Source: Epiperipatus broadwayi (taxonomy: Eukaryota; Onychophora; Udeonychophora; Euonychophora; Peripatidae). From it: a stretch of 64,000 nucleotides of DNA. A model generated the notes under the pieces. The model was not told the DNA's origin. It searched no databases and saw nothing but the letters and a program-made list of their open reading frames with translations. Both the position numbers and the translations under genes were made by a program. The stretch covers positions 3,359,844 through 3,423,843 of the forward strand of contig JAQFVV010006293.1 of the NCBI GenBank assembly GCA_028023455.1. Direction: 5' to 3'. Shown one piece after another: positions 46,620 to 57,395 of this stretch (its first letter is position 1; the number at the start of each line of letters is the position of its first letter).

Positions 46620-47190
46620 AAATGATTGAAGGTCACATGAATTGATTATTCAATTGATTATTGCTGGAATTAGTGAAATCAAAAGAAATGGATCAAAGAG
46701 ATAATTTAAATTTAAATATATTTAGCACAAATTTTGAAAAAACAAATAGAGTAGGATTCATTATTAATTACAAGTGGAAGAACAGCATTGATAATAATAT
46801 TTCAAATAGACTGGCTAGATTAGTTAATCAATTTAATATATCAAATGCAGAAAATTCAGTTATATTCTGCAACAATTTCTCATTCTAATGATGGAATAGA
46901 GGATTTTATATAGATGCACAAAATCCTTTTAATCAGGCTAAATAATTTTTGAAAATTATTATGGGAGATTTCAATAATGTAATTAAAAAGTAAATTGAAA
47001 AATATAAATATTAGAAATAAATTTTGATATGCAGACAGAATTTAGAGAAAACATAAATTTGTGGAATTTGTAGAACATGAAAATCTGTGTATTAATTTTT
47101 TTTTGAGAAAAATTCAAGTTCAGAAACGAACATGGATCCAAATGATTGTACAACAGAGTTGAATTATTGTCTAACAGAAAATATATAAAT
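46620..47190 (+). mobile_element. RTE-like LINE endonuclease fragment, plus strand, decayed
   Basis: The 75-codon frame at 46661-46888 reads KTNRVGFIINYKWKNSIDNN and SNRLARLVNQFNI, the same APE-endonuclease block found near 1555-1680 and 5340-5220. After a frameshift, IIMGDFNNVIKK near 46960 is the MGDFN segment. Truncated on both sides. Confidence 0.78.
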
Positions 47191-47214
47191 TCATGGATAA
47201 ATATTTGATAAATT

Positions 47215-47325
47215 GTCAAGCATTGTTGGTCAAGAGGTCAGTGACAGTCGCTTTACAAGCAGTTGTCCCGAGTTAGCGGGTTCGCTTCCCAGCTGATGCT
47301 ATGACACATGAGAAAAAAAAAATTT
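47215..47325 (+). mobile_element. tRNA-derived SINE
   Basis: The head TTGGTCAAGAGGTCAGTGACAG (A-box region) and AGCGGGTTCGCTTCCCAGC (B box) lie about 50 bases apart with a variable-loop-like GTTGTCCCGAGTTAGCGGG between, resembling a type II (Leu/Ser-like) tRNA. It ends in GAGAAAAAAAAAA. CpG-rich relative to its surroundings, so probably a fairly young copy. No CCA or acceptor stem pairing, hence a SINE rather than a tRNA gene. Confidence 0.65.
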
Positions 47326-47683
47326 GATAAATTTGACACAGTAAAGCTAGAGGGACAAAAGCTAGTAAGAAAGATCATATTAAAAATTAATATCTTTAAT
47401 CATCAAAAATATTTAAGCGAGAATTTTAATAGAGGCTCAGACTTGAACAAGTTCAATAAAAAATAATGTTCTCTATTAAGAACTGCTATAAAGACATTTG
47501 CTACAATACTGCAGTGTTTCAATACATTTCCAACTGAGACAAAAAAATCCAAGAAAAGATAGAATATGAAAATATTTAAAAATTCTTCTGGGAGAGTCAA
47601 ATACGTTGAATCTGTATTATGGCATGCTTATTATGATATAAGTAAATATAATTGGGAATTGACAAGATAAGTTATAAAAACAA

Positions 47684-47973
47684 TATTTGTGTAGTGTAAT
47701 TTTTACTACACTATTCTTACGCAAGGTAGGGACTGGTTACTATCTGCTTTTAATACCTTGTGGAAGGCTGTAATCATAAAAACATGACAAAGTCATGTGA
47801 AAAAGATGAAGTTTGGTTTTATGTTTATGATTATACCTCTTCACAAGGCAATAAAAGCTGATAGACATCAGTCCCTACATTATGTAGAATGGTGTAGTGA
47901 AAATTATACTACAGAAATATTTATTAAGTGAATAATCTTGTCTAATAAATGACTAATAAAAATTATTAATATA
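47684..47973. repeat. Foldback repeat, family C, long version
   Basis: The left arm (about 47684-47785) pairs with the right arm (about 47818-47921): ATATTTGTGTAGTGTAAT with ATTATACTACAGAAATAT, then TTACTACACTATTCTTACG, GGTAGGGACTGG, TATCTGCTTTTAATACCTTGTG. The loop holds a small CATGAC-AAA-GTCATG hairpin. The tail AATAATCTTGTCTAATAAATG and CTAATAAAAATTATTAATAT is shared with 34121-34185. Confidence 0.8.
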
Positions 47974-47979
47974 AAAAAC

Positions 47980-49110
47980 AATTGTCTGAAAATTTGTGAT
48001 GTGGTATTATAATAGTAATTAGGTAGTTTTCTATTCTAATTATTGTGTCAGTTGCGGTGGTTGGCCTGTTTTAGTGTTATGCACTTTATCCCAATGTTCA
48101 CTACAGTATCGTCTGAGGGTTCTGGACTTCAGCCTGCCACAACTCTTCAAATATGCATGTCAAAGGAATTAGCTGACAAGTCATTTGACATACTATTACC
48201 TTCTAACAATTGCCCACCCATCACCACACTTCCCTACTCAACGTGGAACCTTCAAATCAATTTGGAAAGGGGAGGTCCAAGCAAGATTTTGACAAGCTCA
48301 CATGACTAGTCACGTTTTCCTGAGAACACGTCCATGACAAATAAAATGGCTAACAGATTGAAATCGGGCCAACTGCCGCCCACAGAAACCAGTCTGCATG
48401 GCAAATTTAGTAATTCTACTGGAATAGAATCTTTGCAATAAGGTAGGTCAATTGATCAAGTTTTAATTCTTACGGATGTGAAAAAGGAATAGCCCTCTGG
48501 CATACATTGCAGGACTGAGATTTGTCTTTTCGGAGTGACTTGGAGTTCAAGCGGGTTTTGAAATTTATTGGTAGCGTCAAATTGTTCTCGACTAAATTAC
48601 ACAAATTGATGAAGAAAATCGGAATGAATTACATTAAGCCTTCGGACAAAAAAAAAAGGATGTATGAGTGAAAATTCTCATAGTTCTATTTAGAGAAAAA
48701 ACCAAAAGTAATTGTCCAAACACCGAATCCATTGATTGAGTTAGGAAATTATTAATCATTTTTAATAAGTTTGCCCTTAAGATCCATACACATACTATCT
48801 TTCAAAGATAGCTATTGTAAGAAATCAATCAATAAATAAAATTAATAAATAATTATTTTTTTTTATCTTTTTTCAAAAATGACCCGAAAAAGTAAAAGAC
48901 AGTTCAGTAGTTAAAGCATTATCAGCGTCATTTTTTGGCCACCATGATGTAGTTGTAAAGTTTGGGGGAGGGGGGGAGGAAGGTTTTGCCACACTGGCAA
49001 TTCTAGAATAGAATATTTGCAATAACATATGTTTACGTAAAATTGTTCCAGTAAATGTTATTAAGGAAATTAATGAATTATGTTAATCCGTATGATTTCT
49101 ATATTTTTTT
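47980..49110. other. Unassigned sequence, possible decayed retroelement
   Basis: 48040-48620 is less AT-rich and reads through 88 codons at 48043-48309 on the plus strand, followed by broken frames. No domain is recognised. A G-rich run GGGGGAGGGGGGGAGGAAGG at about 48963-48982 could form a quadruplex. Confidence 0.35.
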
Positions 49111-49200
49111 CTCAAAGAACGAGGTGGGCCGGTAATGATATATGTATGTGTTTTTGATTAGCATCAATGCTATTAAGCGGCTGACACGATAGAATAGAAA
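49110..49200. mobile_element. hAT-related fragment
   Basis: TCTCAAAGAACGAGGTGGGCC resembles hAT (Charlie-like) ends, and TATGTATGTGTTTTTGAT plus GGCTGACACGATAGAATAGAAAA recurs on the minus strand at 56200-56260 within the hAT remnant. Confidence 0.5.
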
Positions 49201-49209
49201 AGTATTATT

Positions 49210-49269
49210 ATTAATATTAGATTGTGAAATAGTATAATTACTTATACTATTTCACAATCTAATATTAAT
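49210..49269. repeat. Perfect 28-bp palindrome with 4-nt loop
   Basis: The arm 49210-49237 is the exact complement of 49242-49269, with loop TTAC. In this AT-rich setting an uninterrupted 28-bp arm is far beyond chance. It lies at the junction between the hAT fragment and a SINE-like repeat. Confidence 0.92.
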
Positions 49270-49485
49270 CATTAAATGTTTAGAAAAATTCAAACGTTAT
49301 TTAAACTTTTCCAATACATTCAAATGATATTATTCTTTCATTAGCATTGCTGGCTTGACCAATAAGAGTACTAGTATAGGAATTGAAATGACCTTATATT
49401 TAGGAATATTGAATTTAGGTTATTATAAGGCAATAGGCAATAGATATTTCATATAATTATCTGTGAAAATTCTGATTTCTCCACT
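49262..49485 (-). mobile_element. SINE-like repeat, copy 1
   Basis: It shares TTAAATGTTTAGAAAAATTCAAA, an ATTGAA-T B-box remnant (complement of GGAATTGAAATG) and the end GAAAATTCTGATTTCTCC with 52735-52970; the copy at 58440-58690 is in the other orientation. Confidence 0.6.
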
Positions 49486-49489
49486 TTTT

Positions 49490-50500
49490 TTTAAATAGTA
49501 AGGTTAATGAGTTTTCCACACAGGTTGATTATGGCGTTATTTTTTATTTGTACTTGTCCTTTCCCAATCAAAGATTTTTGAATTGGTACAAAGCAAAAAA
49601 ACCCCCAAATCAAAATAAACCGCCAGAAAAAAAAATTAAAACACCCGGTTTCCGCTACAAGCGCTTCAGGAAGAAAAAAAAAAAAATCACTTTCATTAAA
49701 ACTCCCACAAATCCTCCTCCCTCCACCCTTAATATTAAAGACCTTAAATAAGTTTGCTTCGAATCATAAATTTTCAATAATAAAGCCTTTTTCTTTTTGT
49801 TTCTTTCTCTCAAGAGCAACCTTGCTTCTCAAAATCTGTGTGGCCTGTTCTTTTCTGGACATACAAAGCAGAACTAAGATTCTATTTTTACTCTCTTTTT
49901 GCCTTTACTCTTTCTTTAAACTCAAACTACTCTGACCAGAACCTTCTTCAAAATAAACAAGGAATAAAATATACCACACCGGAATAATCTTTCTATCAAA
50001 CTTCCTTTGTATTATTCAATAAATTATTCATGTACCCCCTTTTCCAAGCTTTTCTTATTTCCAAACAATTTACTTTTCTCGACATTTTATAGAGACTTAA
50101 ATGGAAAAATAAATCTTTTTTCTTTACTTTACTCCTTACAAATAGTAATATTGAAGGATGTAAGGGTAAGAAAAATATGTTTTTTTCTTTGCCTTTTTGT
50201 CTTTTAAATTTCTGTAGAAATATAAATTGTTTGAAATAAGAAATTGTTGAAAGAGTGTTGAAGAAAATATGATTTTATTTTTTGATTTAAATTGTTTTTA
50301 TAAAATTGTTTGAAATAGTAAATTGTTTGGAAATAAAAATTGTTGGAAAAGGGGTGTTATTGAATATTTATTGATATAAAGGAAGTTTTTGTAAAAGATA
50401 TTTGGTGTGTATTTTTATTTTGTTTATTTTGTAGAAGGTTTATATAGAGTAGTTTAGTTTAAATAAAGAAAATTTAAATAGAGTTAAAATATTTTATTGT
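49490..50500. other. Unassigned, pyrimidine/purine-skewed sequence
   Basis: 49560-49745 is C- and A-rich (a Lys/Pro-rich 67-codon plus-strand frame at 49548-49751), 49750-50220 is C/T-rich, 50220-50640 is G/T-rich. No domain identified. The strand skew is striking but has no explanation here. Confidence 0.4.
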
Positions 50501-50826
50501 TATGTCATGAAAAGTATATTGATTTTGATGAAGTAAGGTTGTTTTTTGGGAAATGATAAAATTAAAGATTTTATTATTAAAATTTATGATTCTGGAATTA
50601 TTATTTAATTCTTTAATATTAAGATGGATGGGATGATGGTTTGTGGGTAGTTTTTAATTATATAATGTGTGATTTTTTTTATTATTTTTTTTGAGAATTG
50701 TGTAGTGAATAGGTTGTGTTTTTTTATTTTTTTGGTTGGTTATTTAGATTGGGGAGATTTGTATTTAGTTTTTTATATATAGTCTACTACTAATTGTTTG
50801 TGCTCTTTTAACCACTTTTAAATGGG

Positions 50827-50890
50827 ATGGCTAGTTTCACCAATATATATTTTTCCACAGTCACATGGTATATTATAGATGAGTGTTTTC
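50827..50890 (-). pseudogene. GIY-YIG endonuclease N-terminal half
   Basis: In one minus-strand frame without a stop, the GIY strand (IYNIP), the CDC pair and the YIG strand (KIYIGET) follow each other. This is the most recognisable part of the minus-strand PLE. A stop comes soon after, before the catalytic Arg and Glu would appear. Confidence 0.85.
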
Positions 50891-50989
50891 AGCATTCTAA
50901 GATTAGGTTTTATAGAGTTAAGGATTTTTTTAATATGCTATGGCTTTGGAAAATAGTTATGATTTATATTGATTGTAGATTTTTGTTTG

Positions 50990-51095
50990 CTGTCACTGCC
51001 ATATATGATACACTTTTTCTTTTAGTATTTCTTTTTGTTTCTGCTGTCACTGCTATGTATGATACACTATTACTTTTTCTTTAGGTGTTTCTTTT
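50990..51095. repeat. ~55-bp tandem pair within the PLE
   Basis: CTGTCACTGC-ATATATGATACACT with TTTTTCTTT and TATTTCTTTTT-TTTC occurs twice. In the PLE reading this duplicates the SVSY-AVTA peptide, so it arose after or during decay. Confidence 0.85.
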
Positions 51096-52734
51096 TCTCC
51101 ATTTAAGCCTTTTTTAATGACAGCTGATGGATAACTATTCTTCATGGGAGTTTGTTTTATGGACTTTTTCTAAATCATTGGTTTCTGAACAAATTTCTTT
51201 TGCTCTGTTCCATAGTGATAGCATAACTTTTACATTTCTGTTGTGATTGTATATATATGCTAAATATTTTATTGTATGCATGTTCTGTAAGCTACTTTTT
51301 TAATATTCTCATATGAGTCTCTTATTATGAAAACATCTAATAGTGTCAGTTTTTGTTCTTATTCTGATTCTATTATGAATTTAATGAAGAGGATATGTTA
51401 TTGCTGTGTATCCAGAATGTTTGTAATAATGTTTTACCATGTAGTCATCATTGACATATTTTAGGTGGATGTGGATTAGTATTTATGGCTGTGGTTTTAA
51501 GTTCTTTCATAAAATGTTGCTAATCAGCAGAGCCAATGGTGAACTCATAGTTGTTGGAAATATTTCATGCATTAAATTGTTGTTATATAGAACATTAATA
51601 GTTTGTTTGTAATATCAATTGGGAGAATGGCTTGTAAATTATTATCATTATTTAATTTTTTCCCTTACAATAGACAATTTTTTATCACAGGATTTATTTA
51701 TGAATAACCTTTCCATATCAAAGCTTAGCAATATGTCAGTTTTTCAATTTTCATGTTCTTGGTTAATTCCATAGTGCTTAGAATTCCTGATGAAGGATTG
51801 CTTTTTATATGCCAAAAAAAGTAAAAATCTTGAGAAGAAATCTTAAGTTTTGGCAATGTGAACTATAGGTAAACTATGTGAAATACCCACAATGCTGAAT
51901 ATTTCTTGTAAGTTGGTTTCTATAGTTAGTATTAGGTTTTTTTGTCATTTTTTTATGAGTCTTCATATTTTATTGTAATTATTTACATTCATTATATTTG
52001 TAACATTACCTTCATCAGTAGGAAGAATGATTATGGATTTTTCTCATTTGAGAAGGTTAATAATAGATTTCCTTTTATTGTAAGAAATGTTTGATTGTAG
52101 ATTCTGGTATCTCAAGTTTTTTATTTTCCAGTGCAATTCTGCTGTTTCTTGTATAAACAATTTTTGAATGATTATCTCAGTTGCTACCATTATATCTAAT
52201 AAAGGGATATTATGTGGTGTGATAGCAAAGTTTAATCCTAATTTTTGAGAACAGAAATTTTAGCACTAAGACTTAGCTGTTGAATCTTGAAGGTTGTTTA
52301 CTACAGTGTAATGTTTAATACTTCCATGTAGGTTTACAAGTTCTTCCTTCTTTTGATATTTTATTTTTTCTTGCAATTTAGAATATGATTTTTATACTCC
52401 TTGAAAAATTTGTGAAGTTCTTCATCAATAAGTTCATTTTTTAGAAATTAATCTGGTTTAATACTTGGGAAACCCTTGAGCATTTATTCTTTCTCGTAAT
52501 ACTCATTTGCTCTTAGTGATTTTCTCAGCTCTCTGGAAGTGAATTGGAGTAACCCTTCAGAATTATATTTTCATAGGAAAGATAATTGATTATCTACCCT
52601 GATCAGTTTTAGATATAATTTTTCATAATGTCTAAAGTTTTATATAGTATTGGGTCCATGCTGGGTATTTAGTGTTTGACTGAAAGTTTGTGGTAATGGT
52701 ATTTTAGTAGTAATTGTATGGGTTATTTTCATCA

Positions 52735-52970
52735 TCTAACATTAATTGTTAAATGTTTTTAGAAAAATTCAAACTTTAATATACATTCAAGTGTTAGTAA
52801 TAATACACAGGTTAATATATAACACATTTCAAATATTCTTCGCATGGGAATTGAATCTGGATCTTTAGATTCTTTGTATAGAATTTAAGGTGATACTCTA
52901 ATCAACTTGATTACTCTGTCAAAGACTGGAAATTTTATATAACTATCTATGAGGTTCTGATTTCTCCAAA
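52735..52970 (-). mobile_element. SINE-like repeat, copy 2
   Basis: Contains TTAAATGTTTTTAGAAAAATTC, GGGAATTGAATCTGG (complement is a B box, GATTCAATTCCC) and AAGGTGATACTCTAATCAA (complement resembles an A box, GATTAGAGTATCACC), then GAGGTTCTGATTTCTCC. It separates the two PLE remnants. Confidence 0.65.
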
Positions 52971-53034
52971 CATTATGAATTATTAGACTTAAGTTGGCAT
53001 AGGGTTATTTGCCATTATCATGTGAGCAGCTTCT

Positions 53035-54140
53035 TTGAATTTTCTTTTTTTTATATTTTCTGCTCTGTCCAAAATTTTAGTTTTTTTCCAGTTAAACATA
53101 TTTATTGGTAGATACATTGGCTGCTATTTTAGACACATGTTTTTTCTTTTCTATATCACCAAAGTCTGCCTTCGTTATGTTGATAATAAATTTATAGCAT
53201 GGCACATTGTGAAGCACTATTACAAACATTTTGGGCACAAATCAATATTTCACCATTGATTAATTTCATAAGAAAATTGGAACAAAAACACAAACTAACA
53301 TTCGTAGATATTTTTGTGACAAGAATCCTTCATAAGATTAAAAGTATAGTTTACACATCCTATATACACGGAAAATTACTTAGCATATACATCTAATGGC
53401 AACATAAATTCATAACATGGAGTTTATTATTATCAAGAACAGAACAAAAGAAGTTTATTCAAAAATCAGTAATTTGGAAAAAAAAAAGAGATCTACATAA
53501 AATAAACTCTTATGAAACATGTTCATCCATCAATTGTCATTAAGTATATCTTAAATAGATAGCAAAAAGAAACATTCAAAGGAAAAGCAATTATTCTTAC
53601 CATAGTATATCCACACATACCAGGGATAACAGACAAACTGAAGAAAACCTGCAATCAATATTGTGTCAGAACAGCATTCCAAATAGATAGCACTCTACAA
53701 TGAATCATAATTTTACAAAACCTAAACTTAAAATGCTCAAAAACAAAAAAAAATTATCTACAAAATATCATTAGTGAAATTAGTTGCCCCATTGAAAATT
53801 GATTAAGAATAAACTGATAATGATAAAAGAAAAAAAATACATCTAACTAAAGTAGCAAACCATATATATAGTAATGAACATATGTTCAACTAGGAAAAAA
53901 CAAAAATATTGGCCAGAGAGGGAAAAAGTACAAAGAAGAAAATTTAAAGAAGCTGCTCATCTGACAATGGCAATAACTCCATATGTCTGCGTGTTAATTC
54001 AGAATGGTCGAAACCACTCATTAACCTTGCCATTAGGTAAAAGTAGAAAAATTAGGATCCTTGTAGATAGTTGTAAGAAATTTCTACCGACTTGCCATTG
54101 ACAGAATACTCTAGCTGAGCAGTTATCAAATTCACTGATT
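53035..54140 (+). mobile_element. Penelope-like element, plus strand, RT C-part and endonuclease trace, decayed
   Basis: CLRYVDNKFIAWHIVKHYYKHF near 53167-53230 is the Y-V-D-D box, second Asp changed to Asn. After a frameshift (the next frame is 53199-53396) come PLINFIRKLEQKHKLTFVDIFVTR and YTSYIHGK, matching the L-P-F-L-D-V-L-V-T-R and Y-R-K-P-T-H blocks. Near 53612-53700 YPHIPGITDKLKKTCNQYCV and RTAFQIDSTLQ match the Y-V-P-G-x-S-x-K-I...T-V-F-K linker. At 53874-54101 VQRRKFKEAAHL resembles the endonuclease Glu helix. The GIY and YIG strands are not recognisable. Confidence 0.8.
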
Positions 54141-54639
54141 TAAAGGATTTCCTGGAATATCGAGAAACATTTGCAGCCTTTGTTATTATTTAATTTTATT
54201 GTGTTTATATATAGTTTATTTAAATAATATTCTTGCTTATATTTTTATGGTAATAATAGAATTACAAATATTATAAAGATCATGTAATATGAAACACAAA
54301 AGTCCTTAATAATAATTATAATAAAAATTGAATAATAAACAAAAGAGATTATGTAATTTGCCTTGGAAATAGATTATATCATAGTATAAGTTCAGCCCAT
54401 TTCTTTCCTATTATATATATGGATACATAATGCTATGGTAATGAGGGGTTAAGTTAATGTGATGTCTACATGGGGGTGACTACAATATCAAATCTAGTAA
54501 GACCTTTTAGTCTTCCATCGTCGGTTTTTTAATGAAATGGATGGTTGAATAGTTGGAAAGGTGAGAAGATTGAAGCCTGTCCTGTAAAGTTTAAGGAATT
54601 TCTATTTTAATTCTTAATATAAACTGAACACTGATTGTA

Positions 54640-54815
54640 TACATGTGTGGCAGATTATGATCTGGCCCAAGTGATGAGTACTGGTTCTCCACAAAATATA
54701 TTGGAGATCATTTATCTTTTTTGCATGTATGTAGTCATGTGTATTGGTTGTTTGAGATAGAATGGAGGATGAATATAGACTGAAAAATCCTAAGTTCTAA
54801 TTCCTCTACGTACAT
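54640..54815 (+). repeat. Hammerhead family A remnant downstream of the PLE
   Basis: GGCCCAA-GTGATGAG-TACTGGTTC...AC-AAAATATATTGG (54664-54703) is clearly the 16934-16992 hammerhead with first core base C to G, and GAAA to AAAA, so it is inactive. The following GATCATTTATC, GTCATGTGTATTGGTTG and TTGAGATAGA-TGGA-GATG match the right arm at 26484-26560. It lies about 500 bp beyond the last PLE coding trace, on the same strand. Confidence 0.65.
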
Positions 54816-55079
54816 ATAAAGGAGATAATTTAATGTGATTCATATTACAATGAAGGATATTCTTTTTGTAACTGCATCCACAATTCTAAAAAATCATTAT
54901 TACAAAATTGCAATTCAAGGCTTGAATTTGGTTTCAAGTCAATTATTTCTTTTTGAGATGACCACAGGAGATTGTTAAGTTATAGTGACAGAGCAAATGG
55001 CGTTCTTGTTCAGTCATAGTTGTTTTTTTTCAAGTTAGGAAAATATTTTTTTTTAAAAAAAGAATCAAATTTGTGATAT

Positions 55080-56130
55080 GATTAATTATTATTTCAACTG
55101 ATAATAATTTTGTTTAAAGAAATTCATGATATCTCTAAAGCTTTTTAACCAGCTGAGAGTATATTTTGAAATGGTTGTAATTTGTGTTTAGGGTTAATAC
55201 ATTGTACTTTTTCCTCACAGAGAAATATTTAGCTTGTTTACTTTTCGAAAAAATGCATCATCAGATAAGAAAAGCAAACATATCTAATTTTGTTCAGGAA
55301 AACTAGATTTGTAGTCATCTTTTAATTTTAAAACTTTTTTTTAGAACTTTACTGCCAGATAGTCAGTCATCTTACTTCTTGTGATATAAAAGACTTTCAT
55401 AATTGGAATTCATTTCTTGGTATAAAGTTCAAGTCTTGTATTAATGCTGTTACTTTTTATATAATTTATTATTGTGGAAACTTCTGATAATACTTGATTA
55501 AGTGATTCTTTTATATGTTGAAGTATGAGGTTTTTTCTGGATAATGAAATGGTGTCCTGCATTTGGACAATCTTATTTAATTCTATAAATCCGCAAAACT
55601 TGCTAGTCATGTCTATAGTTCTATTGGGATAAACTTCAATGCACTTTTGCCATTCAAATTCATTTCTTGAAAAAGGTTATTCATCTTTTCAAATATATAT
55701 TTTCTTTAATTGCTCTGTAAAGATTTCTATAAAACAGCATGACTGCATGAAATTGTTGTAAATTATACAGATATCTGACAAAACTATTAAATTAGCATCA
55801 TTCATAATATCAGATGACTCATCAAATTGTATGGCAAGTATAGTACTTTGCTTGATTTGTTATAATAACATGATATTGTTGGCAATGTTAATTATTCTTT
55901 TGTGTCATTGGATACAGGAATTTTTTTTAAAGATTTCGATATTTCAGAATCATGAACCATGAATAGTTTCTCAATTTTTTGTTGCCTTTGGTAAGATGAG
56001 ACCTTTGCCAATTGTATGAGAGTATTTTTTTTTTGTTTAGCAAATTAATAAAGCAATTTTGAAAGAAGCTTTTACTAATTTATCATTTAATTTATTATGC
56101 TTTGTAAATAAATCGGTTGTCATTTTAATT
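55080..56130 (-). pseudogene. hAT transposase catalytic body
   Basis: Across several frames the order is NDKLVKASFKIALLI, then KYSHTIGKGLILP near 56000, IKQSTILAIQFDESSDIMNDANLIVL near 55855-55780 (with the D-E-S/T-D segment containing a catalytic Asp), DIFEKMNNLFQEMNLNGKS or the neighbouring frame WQKCIEVYPNRTIDMTSKFCGF near 55690-55590, the open frame 55610-55410 with EVSTIINYIKSNSINTRL, a remnant of the H-T-E-V-R-W-L-S block near 55385-55340, and LQGKSTM-like residues near 55200. This is the order in ZBED5/SCAND3-like hAT proteins. Confidence 0.78.
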
Positions 56131-56359
56131 TTTTGCTCTTTCAATTTTTTTGATCTTTTTTTCTAAATATTAAACTGTCTTTTAAATTTACAGTTGTTTT
56201 CTATTCTCTCGTGTCAGCCGTTTGATGTCGTTGATCAAAAACACATACATATTACGAGCCGGGCCTGTGATTCTATATAAAAATCAGCTTTTTTAGTTTT
56301 GTAATAGGAAATTAGAGGAACTAATAGTAAATAATATTACTATTTAAAAAACAAAAATT

Positions 56360-57395
56360 TAGAAATTCTCATTAAATTTAAAAATGATACCCGAATAATT
56401 GAGGTTTTTTTGGACAGTAATTAATCATAACATGGGTTGTTTTTGTTTGTGTGTATATTTATAAAAAGTTACGGTAATTTTTTTAATAGAAAATAATACA
56501 CAATTATACATTTTTCAATTTACACAAAATTTCTACATTCACTCTAAATTTAAAAATGATGCCAGAGTAATTTGCTTTTTTTTTTTTGACAGTAATTAAT
56601 CAGAAAGTGGGTTTTTTTTGTTAGTGTGTATATATAAAAAGTACTGTTCTTTAAATACATTTAAAAATGATACCCGATTATTTTGCACTTTTTTTTGGAT
56701 AGTAATGAATCAGAAAGTGGATTGTTTTTGTTAGTATGTAGATATCAAAAGCCGTAATATTATTTAAATACTAAATTTAAAAATGATACCCGAATTACTT
56801 TTTTTTTTTTTGGTATTGACAGTAATCAGAAAGTGGGTTTTATTTTCTTTGGGTGTATATATAGAAAAAGTTACAGTCTTTTTTGAATAGAAAGTAATAT
56901 GCAATTTTACATTATTCAATATATCCACAACATTTAAAAATTCACACTAAATTTTCAAATGATACCCAACTAATTTGCTTTTTTTTTTTTGACAGTAATG
57001 AATCAGAAAGTGTGTTTTTTTTTTGTTAGTGTGTATATATAAAAAGGTACTGTTATTTAAATACTAAATTTAAAAAATGATACCAGACTAATTTGTGTTT
57101 TCTTGGACAGAAATTAATCAGAAAGTGGGTTCTTTTTGTTATTGTGTATATATAAAAAGTACCATAATTCAAATACTACATTTAAAAATCAAACCCGACT
57201 AATTTGCTTTTTTTTTTTTTTGGACAGTAATTAATCAGAAACTGGGTTGTTTTTGTTAATGTGTGTACATATAAAAATTAATCTTACTTAAATAGTAAAT
57301 GTAAAAATAATACCTGACTAATTTTCTTTTGGACAGTAATTAATAATCAGACACTGGGTTATTTTTGTTTGTGCGCATATATAAAAAGTAACTTG
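56360..57395. repeat. Tandem repeat, about 8 units of ~95-180 bp
   Basis: Each unit has AAAATGATACC-GA-TAATTTG, a T-run of 6-14, GACAGTAATTAATCAGAAAGTGGG, TTTTTGTTAGTGTG, and TATATAAAAAGTAC. Units start near 56382, 56552, 56663, 56781, 56953, 57074, 57186 and 57303. Units are 90% or so alike in the core and differ mainly in T-run length and in longer insertions between some units. It splits the BED part from the transposase body of the hAT. Confidence 0.88.

Larger units (their letters stand above)
50690..52690 (-). mobile_element. Penelope-like element, minus strand, RT to GIY-YIG, decayed
   Basis: Read from about 52690 down. An N-terminal region near 52150-52020 has an NLL-FSNEKNP-SFFLL block. 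Near 51476-51440 KYVNDDYMVKHYYKHS holds the Y-V-D-D box with an extra Asn. IKFIIESE-EQKLTLLDVFIIRD follows near 51395-51320, then CHEKRLKWRKRN, and near 51070-50930 SVSYMAVTANKN and IITIFQSHSILKKSL, the Y-x-x-G-V-T-x-K-I...T-I-F-K segment. IYNIPCDCGKIYIGETSHP at 50885-50829 is a textbook PLE GIY-YIG start, with its C-x-C pair intact. The rest of the endonuclease is lost in stops. Confidence 0.82.

Noticed and set aside
48043-48309. 88-codon frame as a possible host exon
   Set aside because: No recognisable domain or splice sites could be fixed, and stops follow directly; left as unassigned.
56360-57395. CRISPR-like array
   Set aside because: Units are tandem and joined without unique spacers, vary in length and lie in a eukaryotic transposon remnant.
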